64,000 nt of DNA. It comes from Bacillus massiliigorillae (GTDB lineage Bacteria; Bacillota; Bacilli; Bacillales; DSM-1321). A program made the position numbers and the translations under genes. The notes under the pieces were generated by a model. It saw nothing but the letters and a program-made list of their open reading frames with translations, did no database searches and was not told the origin of the DNA. The first letter of the stretch is position 1; the number at the start of each line of letters is the position of its first letter. Of the stretch, positions 7,715 to 17,189 are shown in pieces. Location: the NCBI RefSeq assembly GCF_000380245.2, contig NZ_HG428741.1, positions 1,315,286 through 1,379,285 on the forward strand, given 5' to 3'.

Positions 7715-8959
7715 ATGAATGATTTTGAAAGAAAATTAGAAACATATGCAGATATAGCAGTAAGTGTTGGCGTCAATATTCAAAAAGGGCAAACACTCGT
7801 TATTAATGCTTCGATTTCAGCATCTGATTTCGTAAGAAAGGTATGCAGAAGTGCTTATAAACAGGGAGCACATTATGTTTATGTGCATTGGATTGATGAA
7901 GAATTAACCCGTATTGAATATGAACTAATGTCTGAAGAAGCATTGCAGAATATACAACCATGGCTAGTAAGAGGGTTTGAAAAAATGGCTGACAACGGAG
8001 CGGCTTTTCTCTACATTATATCCCCTCATAGTAATAATGTAAGTGGAATTGATCCAAAACGTTTGGACTTGGCTGAACATGCAGCGAGTCAAGCTTTTCA
8101 ATCATTTAATAATCGCTTAATGAGTATGAAGGTTAGTTGGACAGTGATGGCTGTTGCGACGAAAAAATGGGCAAAGTTGATTTTTCCAAATGTTGATTCA
8201 GAACAAGCTATACACCAATTGTGGGAAGCGATTTTTCAGGCAACTAAAATCAATGAAGCTAATCCAAAGCTAGCATGGAACAATCATATTGCCACTTTAA
8301 CTGAGAAAGCAGCTTGGTTAAATACTCTACATTTCCGCTATTTGCATTTTACTACTCCACAGTCGAATCTTACGATTGAATTACCAGAGAATCATGTTTG
8401 GGCTAACGCATTAGCTACAAATTTGAACGGAAATACTTTTATAAGTAATTTACCTACAGAAGAAGTATATACGACTCCTCTTAAAAATGGTGTAAATGGC
8501 ATTATTAAAGGTACGAAACCCTTTTATTATGATGGTCAATTAATACGCGATTTTTCGTTAACTTTTAAAGAAGGAGAAATTGTTTCTTTTTCTGCAAAAG
8601 AAGGCTATGAGGTTTTAGAAAGAATTTTAAATACTGATGAGGGTGCAAAGTATATTGGGGAAGTAGCGATAGTTCCACATCACTCTTCGATTTCAACAAG
8701 TAATCTTCTATATTATCATCCACTCTTTGATGAAAATGCATCATGCCATATTGCAATAGGTCACGCTTATACCACTGGATTAAAAGATGGTCAATTTATT
8801 CAGCCTGAACAGTATGATGAACAGGGTATTAATAGTAGTTTCATTCATTTTGATTTAATGATTGGTTCGGAACATTTACAAATTAATGGTGAATGTATGG
8901 ATGGGACGCTTGTGCCAGTTATTAAAAAAGGAAATTGGGTGACTGATTTTGACGAATAG
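7715..8959 (+). CDS. ampS: M29-family aminopeptidase (AmpS-like)
   Basis: 414 residues, typical of the thermophilic metallo-aminopeptidase M29 family. Visible family features are the N-terminal Y-A-D-I-A-V-S-V-G-V-N-I-Q-K-G-Q segment, N-L-P-T-E-E-V-Y-T-T-P near the middle with metal-ligand glutamates, and the C-terminal H-I-A-I-G-H-A-Y-T-T-G and H-F-D-L-M-I-G motifs. It removes N-terminal residues from peptides in the cytoplasm. A GTGAGGA ribosome site precedes the ATG. The downstream gene overlaps its 3' end. Confidence 0.92.
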   Translation: MNDFERKLETYADIAVSVGVNIQKGQTLVINASISASDFVRKVCRSAYKQGAHYVYVHWIDEELTRIEYELMSEEALQNIQPWLVRGFEKMADNGAAFLYIISPHSNNVSGIDPKRLDLAEHAASQAFQSFNNRLMSMKVSWTVMAVATKKWAKLIFPNVDSEQAIHQLWEAIFQATKINEANPKLAWNNHIATLTEKAAWLNTLHFRYLHFTTPQSNLTIELPENHVWANALATNLNGNTFISNLPTEEVYTTPLKNGVNGIIKGTKPFYYDGQLIRDFSLTFKEGEIVSFSAKEGYEVLERILNTDEGAKYIGEVAIVPHHSSISTSNLLYYHPLFDENASCHIAIGHAYTTGLKDGQFIQPEQYDEQGINSSFIHFDLMIGSEHLQINGECMDGTLVPVIKKGNWVTDFDE

Positions 8960-9479
8960 TGCTAGGGAAAATAATATTCAGATGATCCGATGTGTAACAG
9001 AGGATGATTATGAGAAGTTTTCACACTTTTTTTTTAGGAATCGAAAATTATTTGCAGATGAATTTAAAGTAAGCGATGCACTAGAAGTCATTTATATGAT
9101 GATTAGAGATACTAATATATTAATGTATGGGTATCATCAAGACAAAATTATTGCCGCAATTAGTTATGCTTATGGAACTCCAGAAAATAACTTTGAAGAC
9201 AATCAGACTATTTTTATAGATTGTGCTTTATTAGATAAAGAATTTCATAGCAGTAGGCTGTTTGTTGAATTGTTTAAACGGACATGTAATCAAATACTTA
9301 GTGAACAAAATGAAGTAAGTGAAGTGAGATTTTATGCTTACCGACACCATCATTATATTTATCGCTTATATAATAAGTTTGCGAAAGTTGTTGATGAAAC
9401 AGAAGATCAATTGGGGACAAAGGATGTATTTTCTGTTGAGTTAGATACATTAACTCATTACCTTAATCGATTCAAGTGA
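8949..9479 (+). CDS. GNAT-like acetyltransferase family protein, function unknown
   Basis: Up to 176 residues, overlapping the end of the aminopeptidase gene by 11 bases. The start is unsure: a TTG at 8949 has no good ribosome site, and an ATG at 8982 (M-I-R-C-V-T-E-D-D-Y) has AGGGAAA about 14 bases away. The R-C-V-T-E-D-D-Y-E-K-F opening, the central beta pattern and the aromatic Y-R-L-Y-N-K-F near the C-terminus suggest an acetyltransferase fold. I do not see a clean acetyl-CoA loop. Probably translationally coupled to the peptidase. Confidence 0.6.
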   Translation: MTNSARENNIQMIRCVTEDDYEKFSHFFFRNRKLFADEFKVSDALEVIYMMIRDTNILMYGYHQDKIIAAISYAYGTPENNFEDNQTIFIDCALLDKEFHSSRLFVELFKRTCNQILSEQNEVSEVRFYAYRHHHYIYRLYNKFAKVVDETEDQLGTKDVFSVELDTLTHYLNRFK

Positions 9480-9508
9480 AGGATGAACAGTTCAATAGTA
9501 AATATAGA

Positions 9509-9548
9509 AAGTTTGTATCTTATATGTTAAAAGATACAAACTTTTTTT
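9509..9548 (+). terminator. intrinsic terminator
   Basis: Perfect 13-bp stem (9509-9521 with 9531-9543) and a T-run. Confidence 0.92.
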
Positions 9549-9702
9549 GTTCAAAAATAATATATATGGAAGTTAACGGATTATGTATGGTATAGTGAAA
9601 AATGGTAAAAAAGTATGAGGTTATAGGTCAAATGTAATTTAATAAAATAGTGAATTGTATTGATTAAAGATTTGTTTAATCTCCAAGGAAAGGAAAAACC
9701 GT

Positions 9703-11382
9703 ATGAATAGTATAAAAAAGAAAATACTTACATCATTTGCTATGGTTATATTATTTTCAATTATTCTTGGTGCAGTGAATATAAATAATGCCAGGAATTC
9801 TTTACAAAATTCAGATGATGTTATTAATAAAGAATTACCTCTTCTTATAGAAGATCAAAAGTTAGCTTATAACATTTCACAAAGAATAGCGTTATCTAGA
9901 GGATATGTGTTATTCGGTACGAAAAGTTATAAAGAAGAATTTCAATCATATACCGAAGAAAGTAAAAGAATTCAAGATAATCTACTTAAAGTCGAAAGTA
10001 ATTCAGAAGTTAAGAGTTTAATTGATAGAAGTGTGACATGGAGAAAGATTATTGAGGAAAAAGTTTTCGATGCTTATGATAACGGTAAGGAAGAGGAAGC
10101 GTTAAGAATACTGCGAGATGAAGCAACACCTTTAGCAAGAGAAATTATGAATGGTTTTCAGCAACTCAGTCTTAAACGTGAAAATATTATCAAGGAATCA
10201 GGCGAAGGTGTTATTGAAAATGGAGAATTTAGTCTGCTTTCAAGTATTGTTATTACGATTGTGATTGCTGTTGTTGGTATTGTTCTAGGATCGCTTCTAG
10301 CTCGAAAAATTTCAAAGCCACTTGTACAAATCAAAGACAGGATGGTTTTAATAGCGAATGGTGAATTAAATCATGAACCAATTAAAATAAATATGAATGA
10401 TGAAATAGGTGATTTGGCAGAATCGATTAATAAGATGCAGCGAAGCCTTCATGATATTATTAAAGAGACAGCTACAGCTTCTGAATCGGTTTCAAGTCAC
10501 AGTGAGGAATTAACACAATCATCATATGATGTAGAGCAAGTATCTAACCAGATATCTGATACTATATCTGAATTATCGAAAGGATCGGAAATTCAAGCTA
10601 GTAATGCTATTGATGTTTCACATATGCTAACTGATTATGTAACAAAAATTTCGCAAGCAAATAAAGAAGGGCAAGTTGTTTCACAAACTTCAACTCACAT
10701 TTTAACTTTAACGGATAATGGAATGAATTTGATGCGTAAATCTGTTCAGCAGATGAATGAGATTGATCATATTGTGAAAGACGCAGTAGATAAAGTGAAA
10801 GAGTTAGAGATTCAATCGCAAGAAATTGGTACGTTAGTTCAAGTGATTAAAGAAATTTCGGAGCAGACGAATTTACTTGCTTTAAATGCCGCTATTGAAG
10901 CTGCACGAGCAGGTGAGTCTGGCAAAGGGTTTGCTGTGGTAGCAGATGAAGTGAAGAAACTTGCTGAGCAGGTTTCACATTCAGTTGTTAATATTACAAA
11001 TATTGTTGAAAACATTCAAACAGAATCGAAAACGGTAGTAGAAACGTTAGAGAATGGTTATAAAGTAGTGGATGATGGAACGAAGCAAATGACAGTAACT
11101 GGTCAAACGTTTGAAACAATCACACAGTCTGTTGCAGATATGAATCAGAATATTCACCATATTACTGAAGGTTTAGAGTATATTACTTCGAATAGTCAAA
11201 AAATAAATTATGCAGTTGGCGATATAGCATCAGTTTCACAACAATCAGTTGCAAGTATTCAACAAGTGCTCTCCTCTGCTCAGCAATCAAATAGTTCAAT
11301 GGAAGAAATATCTCATAATTCTAATGAATTAGCTGAACTTGCGGAGAAGCTAAATCAAAAAGTTGCACGTTTTAAACTATAA
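9703..11382 (+). CDS. methyl-accepting chemotaxis protein
   Basis: 559 residues. Membrane segment 1 near residues 10-28, an extracellular four-helix-type sensor domain to about 175, membrane segment 2 near 178-200, a HAMP domain (ending I-G-D-L-A-E-S-I-N-K-M), then the cytoplasmic signalling coiled coil. The hairpin tip E-I-S-E-Q-T-N-L-L-A-L-N-A-A-I-E-A-A-R-A lies near 385-404. There is no C-terminal CheR pentapeptide. The ligand is unknown. It is a single-gene unit with AAGGAAAGG before the ATG and a terminator after it. Confidence 0.95.
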   Translation: MNSIKKKILTSFAMVILFSIILGAVNINNARNSLQNSDDVINKELPLLIEDQKLAYNISQRIALSRGYVLFGTKSYKEEFQSYTEESKRIQDNLLKVESNSEVKSLIDRSVTWRKIIEEKVFDAYDNGKEEEALRILRDEATPLAREIMNGFQQLSLKRENIIKESGEGVIENGEFSLLSSIVITIVIAVVGIVLGSLLARKISKPLVQIKDRMVLIANGELNHEPIKINMNDEIGDLAESINKMQRSLHDIIKETATASESVSSHSEELTQSSYDVEQVSNQISDTISELSKGSEIQASNAIDVSHMLTDYVTKISQANKEGQVVSQTSTHILTLTDNGMNLMRKSVQQMNEIDHIVKDAVDKVKELEIQSQEIGTLVQVIKEISEQTNLLALNAAIEAARAGESGKGFAVVADEVKKLAEQVSHSVVNITNIVENIQTESKTVVETLENGYKVVDDGTKQMTVTGQTFETITQSVADMNQNIHHITEGLEYITSNSQKINYAVGDIASVSQQSVASIQQVLSSAQQSNSSMEEISHNSNELAELAEKLNQKVARFKL

Positions 11383-11387
11383 ATAAT

Positions 11388-11432
11388 AGAAAGGCTCTTT
11401 TGTTTAGTAATTTGAATGAAAGAGTCTTTTTA
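11388..11432 (+). terminator. intrinsic terminator after the chemoreceptor
   Basis: AAAGGCTCTTTT pairs with GAAAGAGTCTTT around a loop, followed by T residues. Confidence 0.75.
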
Positions 11433-11462
11433 TCATGTAATACAAAGGAATAGGTTGTTTAC

Positions 11463-11552
11463 TTGTTTCATTATCATGATTTTTTTACAACTGTAGATAA
11501 TGGTCATAAACATCATATAAAAGGAGTAGATCAACCTGCTCCAGGTAGGTAA
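11463..11552 (+). CDS. candidate 29-residue peptide, His-rich
   Basis: A TTG-started 30-codon frame beginning M-F-H-Y-H-D-F-F and ending G-V-D-Q-P-A-P-G-R, with six histidines. AAAGGA lies 13 bases upstream, which is longer than ideal. The stop is followed within 5 bases by a strong hairpin. The non-random composition and terminator support a real small gene, but the weak start keeps confidence low. Function unknown. Confidence 0.35.
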   Translation: MFHYHDFFTTVDNGHKHHIKGVDQPAPGR

Positions 11553-11556
11553 TAAG

Positions 11557-11603
11557 AAGGACTCTCTTATAAGTCAATTTCGATGGTAAGATAGTCCTTT
11601 ATT
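11557..11603 (+). terminator. intrinsic terminator after the small His-rich frame
   Basis: 13-bp stem with one mismatch (11557-11569 with 11587-11599), then T-rich sequence. Confidence 0.8.
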
Positions 11604-11915
11604 TATAATTGAAATGAATCTTGTTGTGAGTAATTATTGCCTAATAGTATATTTTAGATGACCTTCTTCTTATTTATGTGAGGGTTTTTGACATAAATTT
11701 TGTATTAATTGTATTAATATAGGGAATTTAGTAAGTATTTTACGTTTTTTTTAGCCTTAAAATGCCATTGTTTTATGATACCTTAATATAGTATTTGTTG
11801 GGGAAAATTAGATATCTTACGTGTTGATAAAGAACTGCACTTCTTCGCTTAATTAACTGCTACCGAAGCACGAGATTCTTGTTTTTCAAAAAAATTATTG
11901 AAGAGGTGTAGTATT
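11604..11915. other. AT-rich intergenic region
   Basis: No gene seen. It should contain the promoter of the reductase at 11916. I cannot single out one -35/-10 pair. Confidence 0.5.
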
Positions 11916-12698
11916 ATGACTATAATTCCAAACGACTTGACTCAAGAAAAGGTAGAAAGCCAAAAACTACTTGGTAAAGTAGCAATAATTACAGGGGGGT
12001 CTCGTGGAATAGGGTCTACTATAGCAAAGGAGTTAGCAGTACAGGGAGCAAATGTGGTGATTAACTACAATTCAAGTAAAGGGGCTGCACAGTCCGTTGT
12101 TAATGAAATTGAAGAATTAGGTGGCAATGCAATCATGTGCCAAGCCAATGTAGCAAATATGGAAGAAGCACATTATCTAATAGAAAAAACTAGAAGTTTA
12201 TTCGGTAGAGTAGACATTCTTGTAAATAATGCGGGTATTACAAGAGACCGTACTTTCAGAAACATGAGTAAAGAAGAATGGTATGAGATTATTGATGTGA
12301 ATTTAAATAGTGTCTATCATACAACGTCGGCAGTTATAAATACAATGATAGAACAGAAGTTTGGAAGAATCATCAATATTAGTTCAATCATCGGGCAAGC
12401 AGGAGGATTTGGTCAAACAAATTATTCTGCATCTAAGGCAGGTCTTATAGGATTTACAAAATCGCTAGCTTTAGAAACAGCGAAAAACGGTATCACTGTG
12501 AATGCGGTTTGTCCTGGTTATATTGAAACAGAAATGTTTGCAGCAATTCCAAGTAATGTCGTAGAACAAATTGTTTCGAAGATTCCAATGAAACGTTTAG
12601 GCTCAACAAATGAAGTTGCTGAAGCTGTTTTATTTTTAGCAAATAGTAGCTACATAACAGGGCAGTCTATTAATGTTAACGGTGGAATGTATATGTAA
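11916..12698 (+). CDS. phaB: SDR reductase, acetoacetyl-CoA reductase / FabG type
   Basis: 260 residues. G-G-S-R-G-I-G nucleotide motif, N-N-A-G-I-T-R-D, S-S-I-I-G-Q-A-G-G-F-G-Q-T-N-Y-S-A-S-K with catalytic Tyr and Lys, and the P-G-Y-I-E-T-E-M segment. G-I-T-R-D-R-T-F and I-G-Q-x-G-x-x-G-Q-T-N-Y are characteristic of PhaB-type NADPH acetoacetyl-CoA reductases. An N-terminal extension of about 20 residues precedes the fold. The ATG at 11916 has AGAGG nine bases upstream and is preferred to the TTG at 11898. No phaC or phaR is adjacent, so a PHB role is inferred. Confidence 0.75.
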   Translation: MTIIPNDLTQEKVESQKLLGKVAIITGGSRGIGSTIAKELAVQGANVVINYNSSKGAAQSVVNEIEELGGNAIMCQANVANMEEAHYLIEKTRSLFGRVDILVNNAGITRDRTFRNMSKEEWYEIIDVNLNSVYHTTSAVINTMIEQKFGRIINISSIIGQAGGFGQTNYSASKAGLIGFTKSLALETAKNGITVNAVCPGYIETEMFAAIPSNVVEQIVSKIPMKRLGSTNEVAEAVLFLANSSYITGQSINVNGGMYM

Positions 12699-12704
12699 AA
12701 AAAA

Positions 12705-12748
12705 TATAAGGGCTGTATCCTGTGCATATAAGGATACAAGCTCTTTTT
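12705..12748 (+). terminator. intrinsic terminator
   Basis: GTATCCT pairs with AGGATAC, extended by partial outer pairing, then TCTTTTTT. Confidence 0.8.
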
Positions 12749-12792
12749 TGGTATAATGCTATGTATATGAATGTGTAACTAGAGGTGACAGA

Positions 12793-14748
12793 GTGAATAA
12801 AACAATTGGTATATTAGCTCATGTGGATGCGGGAAAAACAACTTTTTCAGAGCAATTCCTTTTTCATACAAAGAGCATTAAACAAAGAGGAAGAGTCGAC
12901 CATCGTGACGCTTTTCTTGATAGTCATTCAATCGAAAAACAACGGGGCATTACGGTTTTTGCTGATCAAGGAATGTTTGAATATCGAGATTCAACCTATT
13001 TTTTAATTGATAATCCTGGTCATGTGGATTTTTCACCAGAAATGGAGCGGTCCATACAAGTATTAGATTATGCGATTATGATAATAAGTGGTGTAGAGGG
13101 AGTAGAAGCACATACAGAAACGGTATGGCAGCTTCTTCGAAAGCATCATATTCCTACTTTCTTTTTTATTAATAAGACAGACCGAGTGGGTGCTCATGTT
13201 GAAAGAGTGATGGATGAAATTCACGCTGAATTAGGAGCTGATGTATTCGATATTTCGAATATGTATTCCCAAGGTGAGATAAATGAAAATCTAATTGAAT
13301 ATTTAGCTGAGCGAGATGAAATGCTATTGGAAGAATACATGGAGAATGGCTATCAACAAGAGTTATGGAAGAAAACGATGATAAGATTGATTCGTGAAAA
13401 TAACATTTTCCCTTGTGCTAATGGCTCAGCATTACAGGATATCGGTATTGTCGATTTTATCGAAAAGCTAGACGAACTGACTGAGACGGTTTATCCGAAC
13501 GATGTTCCTTTCTCTGGAAAGGTATATAAAATTCAACACGACGAAAAAGGAACAAGATTAACCTTTATTAAAGCGTTGACAGGTACATTAAAGGTTCGTG
13601 ATGAACTCAGCTATGGAAGTGAAGATAATCGTTTGAAGGAGAAAATTACACAGATTAGATTTTATAACGGAAGTAAGTTTCAAGCTGTAAATGAAATTTT
13701 AGCAGGGCAACTTTTTGCTGTAGTGGGATTATCACAAGCTGCAGTTGGAGATGGTGTTGGTGATTTAATGGAAAAAGCCAGTTATGAAATCGTACCAACA
13801 TTAAAATCAAAAGTAATTATTGATTCATCTATACATATAAAAGAAGCTTTACGTTGTTTCAACCTATTGGATGTCGAAGATCCTTCTCTTCATATAGAAT
13901 GGGAGGATAAATTACAGGAAATACATATTCATGTTATGGGTGCTATTCAGCTTGAAGTGTTGAAAGAGTTAGTAAAAGAACGATTTCATTTTGAGGTATC
14001 GTTTGCAGAACCAGAAATCATCTATAAAGAGACTGTATTGAACACTGTAAAGGGTTACGGACATTTTGAACCTTTAGGACATTATGCAGAAGTGCATCTA
14101 CAAATAGAGCCGGCTAAGAGAAATAGTGGTATTTTATTTGAAAATACATGTCATGTTAATGATTTAAGTGTAGGTAATCAAAACTTAGTGCGTCATCATC
14201 TTTTGGAGAAAGAACATAATGGTTTATTAGCTGGTTCGGCTCTTACGGATGTGAAAATAACGTTACTTACTGGACGATCCCATATTAAGCATACGTCTGG
14301 CGGTGATTTTCGTGAAGCAACCTATCGAGCATTGAGACAAGGGCTGGAGAAGGCGGAAATTGTGTTGTTAGAGCCATATTATCAATTTAAAATCAAGGTC
14401 GAACTAGATCAGATTGGGAAAGTCATGTCAGACGTTCAACAAGCGCATGGTTATTTTGAACCACCAAGCATAGAAGGTAATAAAAGTATTTTGAAGGGTA
14501 CTGTTCCTGTCGCTACTTTTATGAATTATAGTGCAGAGCTTGCAACTTATACACAAGGTAAAGGTATGGTGAGCCTTGTTGTTAGTGGATATGATCGCTG
14601 TCATAATGAGGCAGAAACAATAGAAAGAATAGGTTATCGAAAAAATGCAGACCCTGAATACAGTTCATCGTCGATTTTTTGCTCAAAAGGACAAGCATAT
14701 ACTGTTGCATGGGATGAAGCTGAAAAAGAGATGCATTGCTTAAAATAG
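12793..14748 (+). CDS. EF-G-like translational GTPase of the Tet(M)/Tet(O) ribosomal-protection type
   Basis: 651 residues, similar to Tet(M)-class proteins (about 640) and shorter than EF-G (about 690). G1 A-H-V-D-A-G-K-T-T is at residues 9-17, followed by R-G-I-T-V, G3 D-N-P-G-H-V-D-F and G4 N-K-T-D. EF-G-like domains II, IV and V follow. The GTG start has AGAGGTGA upstream. These proteins bind the ribosome and can displace tetracycline. Chromosomal bacillus homologues often show little or no resistance, so resistance should not be assumed. Monocistronic between two terminators. Confidence 0.85.
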   Translation: MNKTIGILAHVDAGKTTFSEQFLFHTKSIKQRGRVDHRDAFLDSHSIEKQRGITVFADQGMFEYRDSTYFLIDNPGHVDFSPEMERSIQVLDYAIMIISGVEGVEAHTETVWQLLRKHHIPTFFFINKTDRVGAHVERVMDEIHAELGADVFDISNMYSQGEINENLIEYLAERDEMLLEEYMENGYQQELWKKTMIRLIRENNIFPCANGSALQDIGIVDFIEKLDELTETVYPNDVPFSGKVYKIQHDEKGTRLTFIKALTGTLKVRDELSYGSEDNRLKEKITQIRFYNGSKFQAVNEILAGQLFAVVGLSQAAVGDGVGDLMEKASYEIVPTLKSKVIIDSSIHIKEALRCFNLLDVEDPSLHIEWEDKLQEIHIHVMGAIQLEVLKELVKERFHFEVSFAEPEIIYKETVLNTVKGYGHFEPLGHYAEVHLQIEPAKRNSGILFENTCHVNDLSVGNQNLVRHHLLEKEHNGLLAGSALTDVKITLLTGRSHIKHTSGGDFREATYRALRQGLEKAEIVLLEPYYQFKIKVELDQIGKVMSDVQQAHGYFEPPSIEGNKSILKGTVPVATFMNYSAELATYTQGKGMVSLVVSGYDRCHNEAETIERIGYRKNADPEYSSSSIFCSKGQAYTVAWDEAEKEMHCLK

Positions 14749-14759
14749 AAAGATATGAA

Positions 14760-14794
14760 AACGAAGTAGCCAAAAGGTTACTTCGTTTTTTTTG
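14760..14794 (+). terminator. intrinsic terminator
   Basis: 12-bp stem with one G-T pair (14760-14771 with 14776-14787), four-base loop, T-run. Confidence 0.9.
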
Positions 14795-14799
14795 TTCAA

Positions 14800-14945
14800 A
14801 CTGACGCTAAACTTTCACTTCAAAACGAAAGTGGAAGCAGGGAAATTAACCAAGTAATCAAGCGCCAGTAAGATCTAGATTGGTTCAACTAATGCTTGGT
14901 GGGGGAAGAATGCCCCCGCTGATTATGGGTTTACTTTATCGTAAA
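14800..14945. other. GC-richer, hairpin-rich intergenic segment
   Basis: This stretch differs in composition from the AT-rich flanks. ACTTTC/GAAAGT can pair around 14812-14833. ACCAAG (about 14849) can pair with CTTGGT (about 14897). GGGGG/CCCCC form a tight hairpin near 14901-14917. It codes for nothing visible. It may be a structured RNA, a decayed interspersed repeat, or a leader for the CoA-transferase 240 bases downstream. I do not recognise a known riboswitch class. Confidence 0.35.
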
Positions 14946-15181
14946 ATAGCAAAAATATAGTTGAAATATAAAAAAAGAAGAATACACTAGAAAAAATCTG
15001 AATTTTAGTGTAAATTGAAAAATATCCTAGTTTTAATCGGAATAGGATGTAATTACAAAAAGTGGATTTGATACATAATATGGGTGTTTTCTTTTATTCA
15101 CGAGCATTAGCATACATGATCTGCAACAACGCAATTGGGGGATTGCGGAATTGAAGGAACACAAAGCAAAGGGGAATGTAT

Positions 15182-16480
15182 ATGTTAAAGGAGAGAATGT
15201 TAGAAGGAAAATTGTACCAAGAGAAGTTAGTTTCGGCAGAACAAGCAGTTGCGGCAATCGTAGCTGGGGACGACATCATAGTTCCTATATTACCAGGTGA
15301 TCCACCAGCATTATTAGATGCTTTAGAAAAGCGAAACGATTTAAGTAATAACCGATTATTTCAAATGTTATCAAGTCGTCCATTTATGAAGAAAGATCCA
15401 ACACAATTAAAGGTTATTTCTGTTTTCTTAGGTGGAGGGGATCGAAAAGGTTTTACATCAGGAGAAGTTGATTTACTTCCAAATCATTTCTCAGACACTC
15501 CACAATTATTAGAAGAAATAACTAGTCAACGAGTAGTTATGGCAACGGTTTCACCGATGGATGAAAACGGATATTTTTCATTAGGAACAAACTGTGATTA
15601 TGCTGCGCCGCTGATGAAAACAGCTGAAAAAATTATTTTAGAAGTTAATAAATATATGCCACGTACATATGGGCTTAACCAAGTTCATATTTCACAAATA
15701 GATTATGTAATAGAAAATCATAAACCCTTACCAGAAGCAGTTATACCAACTATAACGGAGAAAGATCGTATCATCGGAAACTATGTAGCCGAAATGATTA
15801 AAGATGGTGACAGTATTCAAATTGGCTTTGGTGCAATTCCAAATGCGGTTATGGAGTCATTATTAAATCATAAAGATTTATCCATCTATACAGAAATGTT
15901 TCCGGATAAATTAGTAGATTTATATGAAAGTGGTGCTGTAACAAATATTAATAGAAAAGACTATCCTGGAAAATCCACAGCCACATTTGCTTTTGGAACA
16001 AAGCGTTTATATGATTTCATGCATGAAAATGAAAATTTATTAATGTTACCAGTTGATAAAACGAATGATATTCGAAATATTTCAGGAACTGAAGAACTTG
16101 TTGCAATTAATGCAACAGTTGAAATTGATTTTCTCGGACAGTGTAATTCGGAGAAAGTTGGTACAACATATTGGTCATCAACAGGAGGACAAGCAGAGTT
16201 CGGCATTGGTGCTCGAATGGTAACAGGTGGAAGAAGTATTATTTGCCTTCATTCAACAACGAAAAATGATCAAGTATCGAAAATTGTTTCAACACTTGCA
16301 CCAGGTACTCCTATCTCAACTTCAAAGAATGATATTGATTACGTTGTAACAGAATACGGTGTGGCCAAGTTAAGAGGTAAAACTATTAGAGAAAGAACAC
16401 AAGCTCTTATTGATATTGCACATCCTAATTTTCGAGAGCAGTTACAAGAAGACGCCAAGAACATGGGGTATATATTATAA
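15182..16480 (+). CDS. acetyl-CoA hydrolase/transferase family (4-hydroxybutyrate CoA-transferase type)
   Basis: About 432 residues, class I CoA-transferase of the Cat1 family. Visible are the I-Q-I-G-F-G-A-I-P-N-A-V segment, the Y-T-E-M-F-P-D-K segment with the likely catalytic glutamate, and S-T-G-G-Q-A-E-F-G-I-G-A matching the family G-x-G-G-Q-x-D-F motif. It moves CoA between short acyl groups and acids. AAAGGGG lies 7 bases before the ATG at 15182; an ATG at 15176 is too close to it. Physiological acids are unknown. Confidence 0.85.
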   Translation: MLKERMLEGKLYQEKLVSAEQAVAAIVAGDDIIVPILPGDPPALLDALEKRNDLSNNRLFQMLSSRPFMKKDPTQLKVISVFLGGGDRKGFTSGEVDLLPNHFSDTPQLLEEITSQRVVMATVSPMDENGYFSLGTNCDYAAPLMKTAEKIILEVNKYMPRTYGLNQVHISQIDYVIENHKPLPEAVIPTITEKDRIIGNYVAEMIKDGDSIQIGFGAIPNAVMESLLNHKDLSIYTEMFPDKLVDLYESGAVTNINRKDYPGKSTATFAFGTKRLYDFMHENENLLMLPVDKTNDIRNISGTEELVAINATVEIDFLGQCNSEKVGTTYWSSTGGQAEFGIGARMVTGGRSIICLHSTTKNDQVSKIVSTLAPGTPISTSKNDIDYVVTEYGVAKLRGKTIRERTQALIDIAHPNFREQLQEDAKNMGYIL

Positions 16481-16501
16481 ATGAATACCTTTAAATAATA
16501 G

Positions 16502-16537
16502 AAAAGAGATAGCAAAATTAATTGCTATCTCTTTTTC
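16502..16537. terminator. bidirectional intrinsic terminator
   Basis: Stem AAAAGAGATAGCAA (16502-16515) with TTGCTATCTCTTTT (16522-16535). It serves the CoA-transferase and the convergent membrane gene. Confidence 0.88.
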
Positions 16538-16555
16538 TATTATTAGATGAAACAT

Positions 16556-16849
16556 TCATGGCCCGAAAAGAAAAGTTCCCCAAATATAATAAAATGGTAG
16601 GAAAAATAGAATAACAATGGCTAAATTTCCATAAAAACTAAATTGCCTTATAAATTTTGTCACAGGACCTTCTGCTATCGATTTTTTCTGGCGACCGAAA
16701 AGATTAACCATTAAACCTAAAACAGCAAGCCCATAAAACCCTATGTACTCCGAATCAAATAACGACACTTCTGTAACATAAAATGTAATGGCTAGAAATA
16801 ACAGCAATAGTGCTGCCCAGTTACATATTTTTCGAAGCGTGTTCTCCAT
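16556..16849 (-). CDS. small integral membrane protein, function unknown
   Basis: 97 residues with three predicted membrane helices (near residues 10-28, 33-50 and 72-92) and a short basic loop R-Q-K-K between helices 2 and 3. AAAGGAG stands before the ATG on the minus strand, which decides this start over upstream in-frame codons. I recognise no family. It is convergent with the CoA-transferase and shares its terminator. Confidence 0.7.
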   Translation of the reverse strand: MENTLRKICNWAALLLLFLAITFYVTEVSLFDSEYIGFYGLAVLGLMVNLFGRQKKSIAEGPVTKFIRQFSFYGNLAIVILFFLPFYYIWGTFLFGP

Positions 16850-17189
16850 AAAATCACTCCTTTCCACAATAATAATACTATAATTAATTGTTATTTTAAT
16901 ACAATATTGATTAAAATTCCCTTTGCTGAAAATAACCGAATTATAGCTATCTGCTATGTATATTGCAAGAGATACGCTACTTAGAGTTTGATAAAAATTA
17001 GAAAACAAGTCTTTAGGAACAATTGCATTTGAAGTTACTACCTCTAAGGATGGCAAAAAATATTAAGCAATATTTGATTTGCAATCCAGAAGTTTTTTGG
17101 GGTTGTAGATGTTTAAAAATTCAGAATTTTATTGACGGATGCTTCCTTCGTAATATACTATTAAATCACACCTTAATATTTACGAATGG

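Noticed and set aside
14800..14945. Known riboswitch or T-box
   Set aside because: The T-box AGGGTGGNACCGCG motif and the conserved cores of common riboswitches could not be found.
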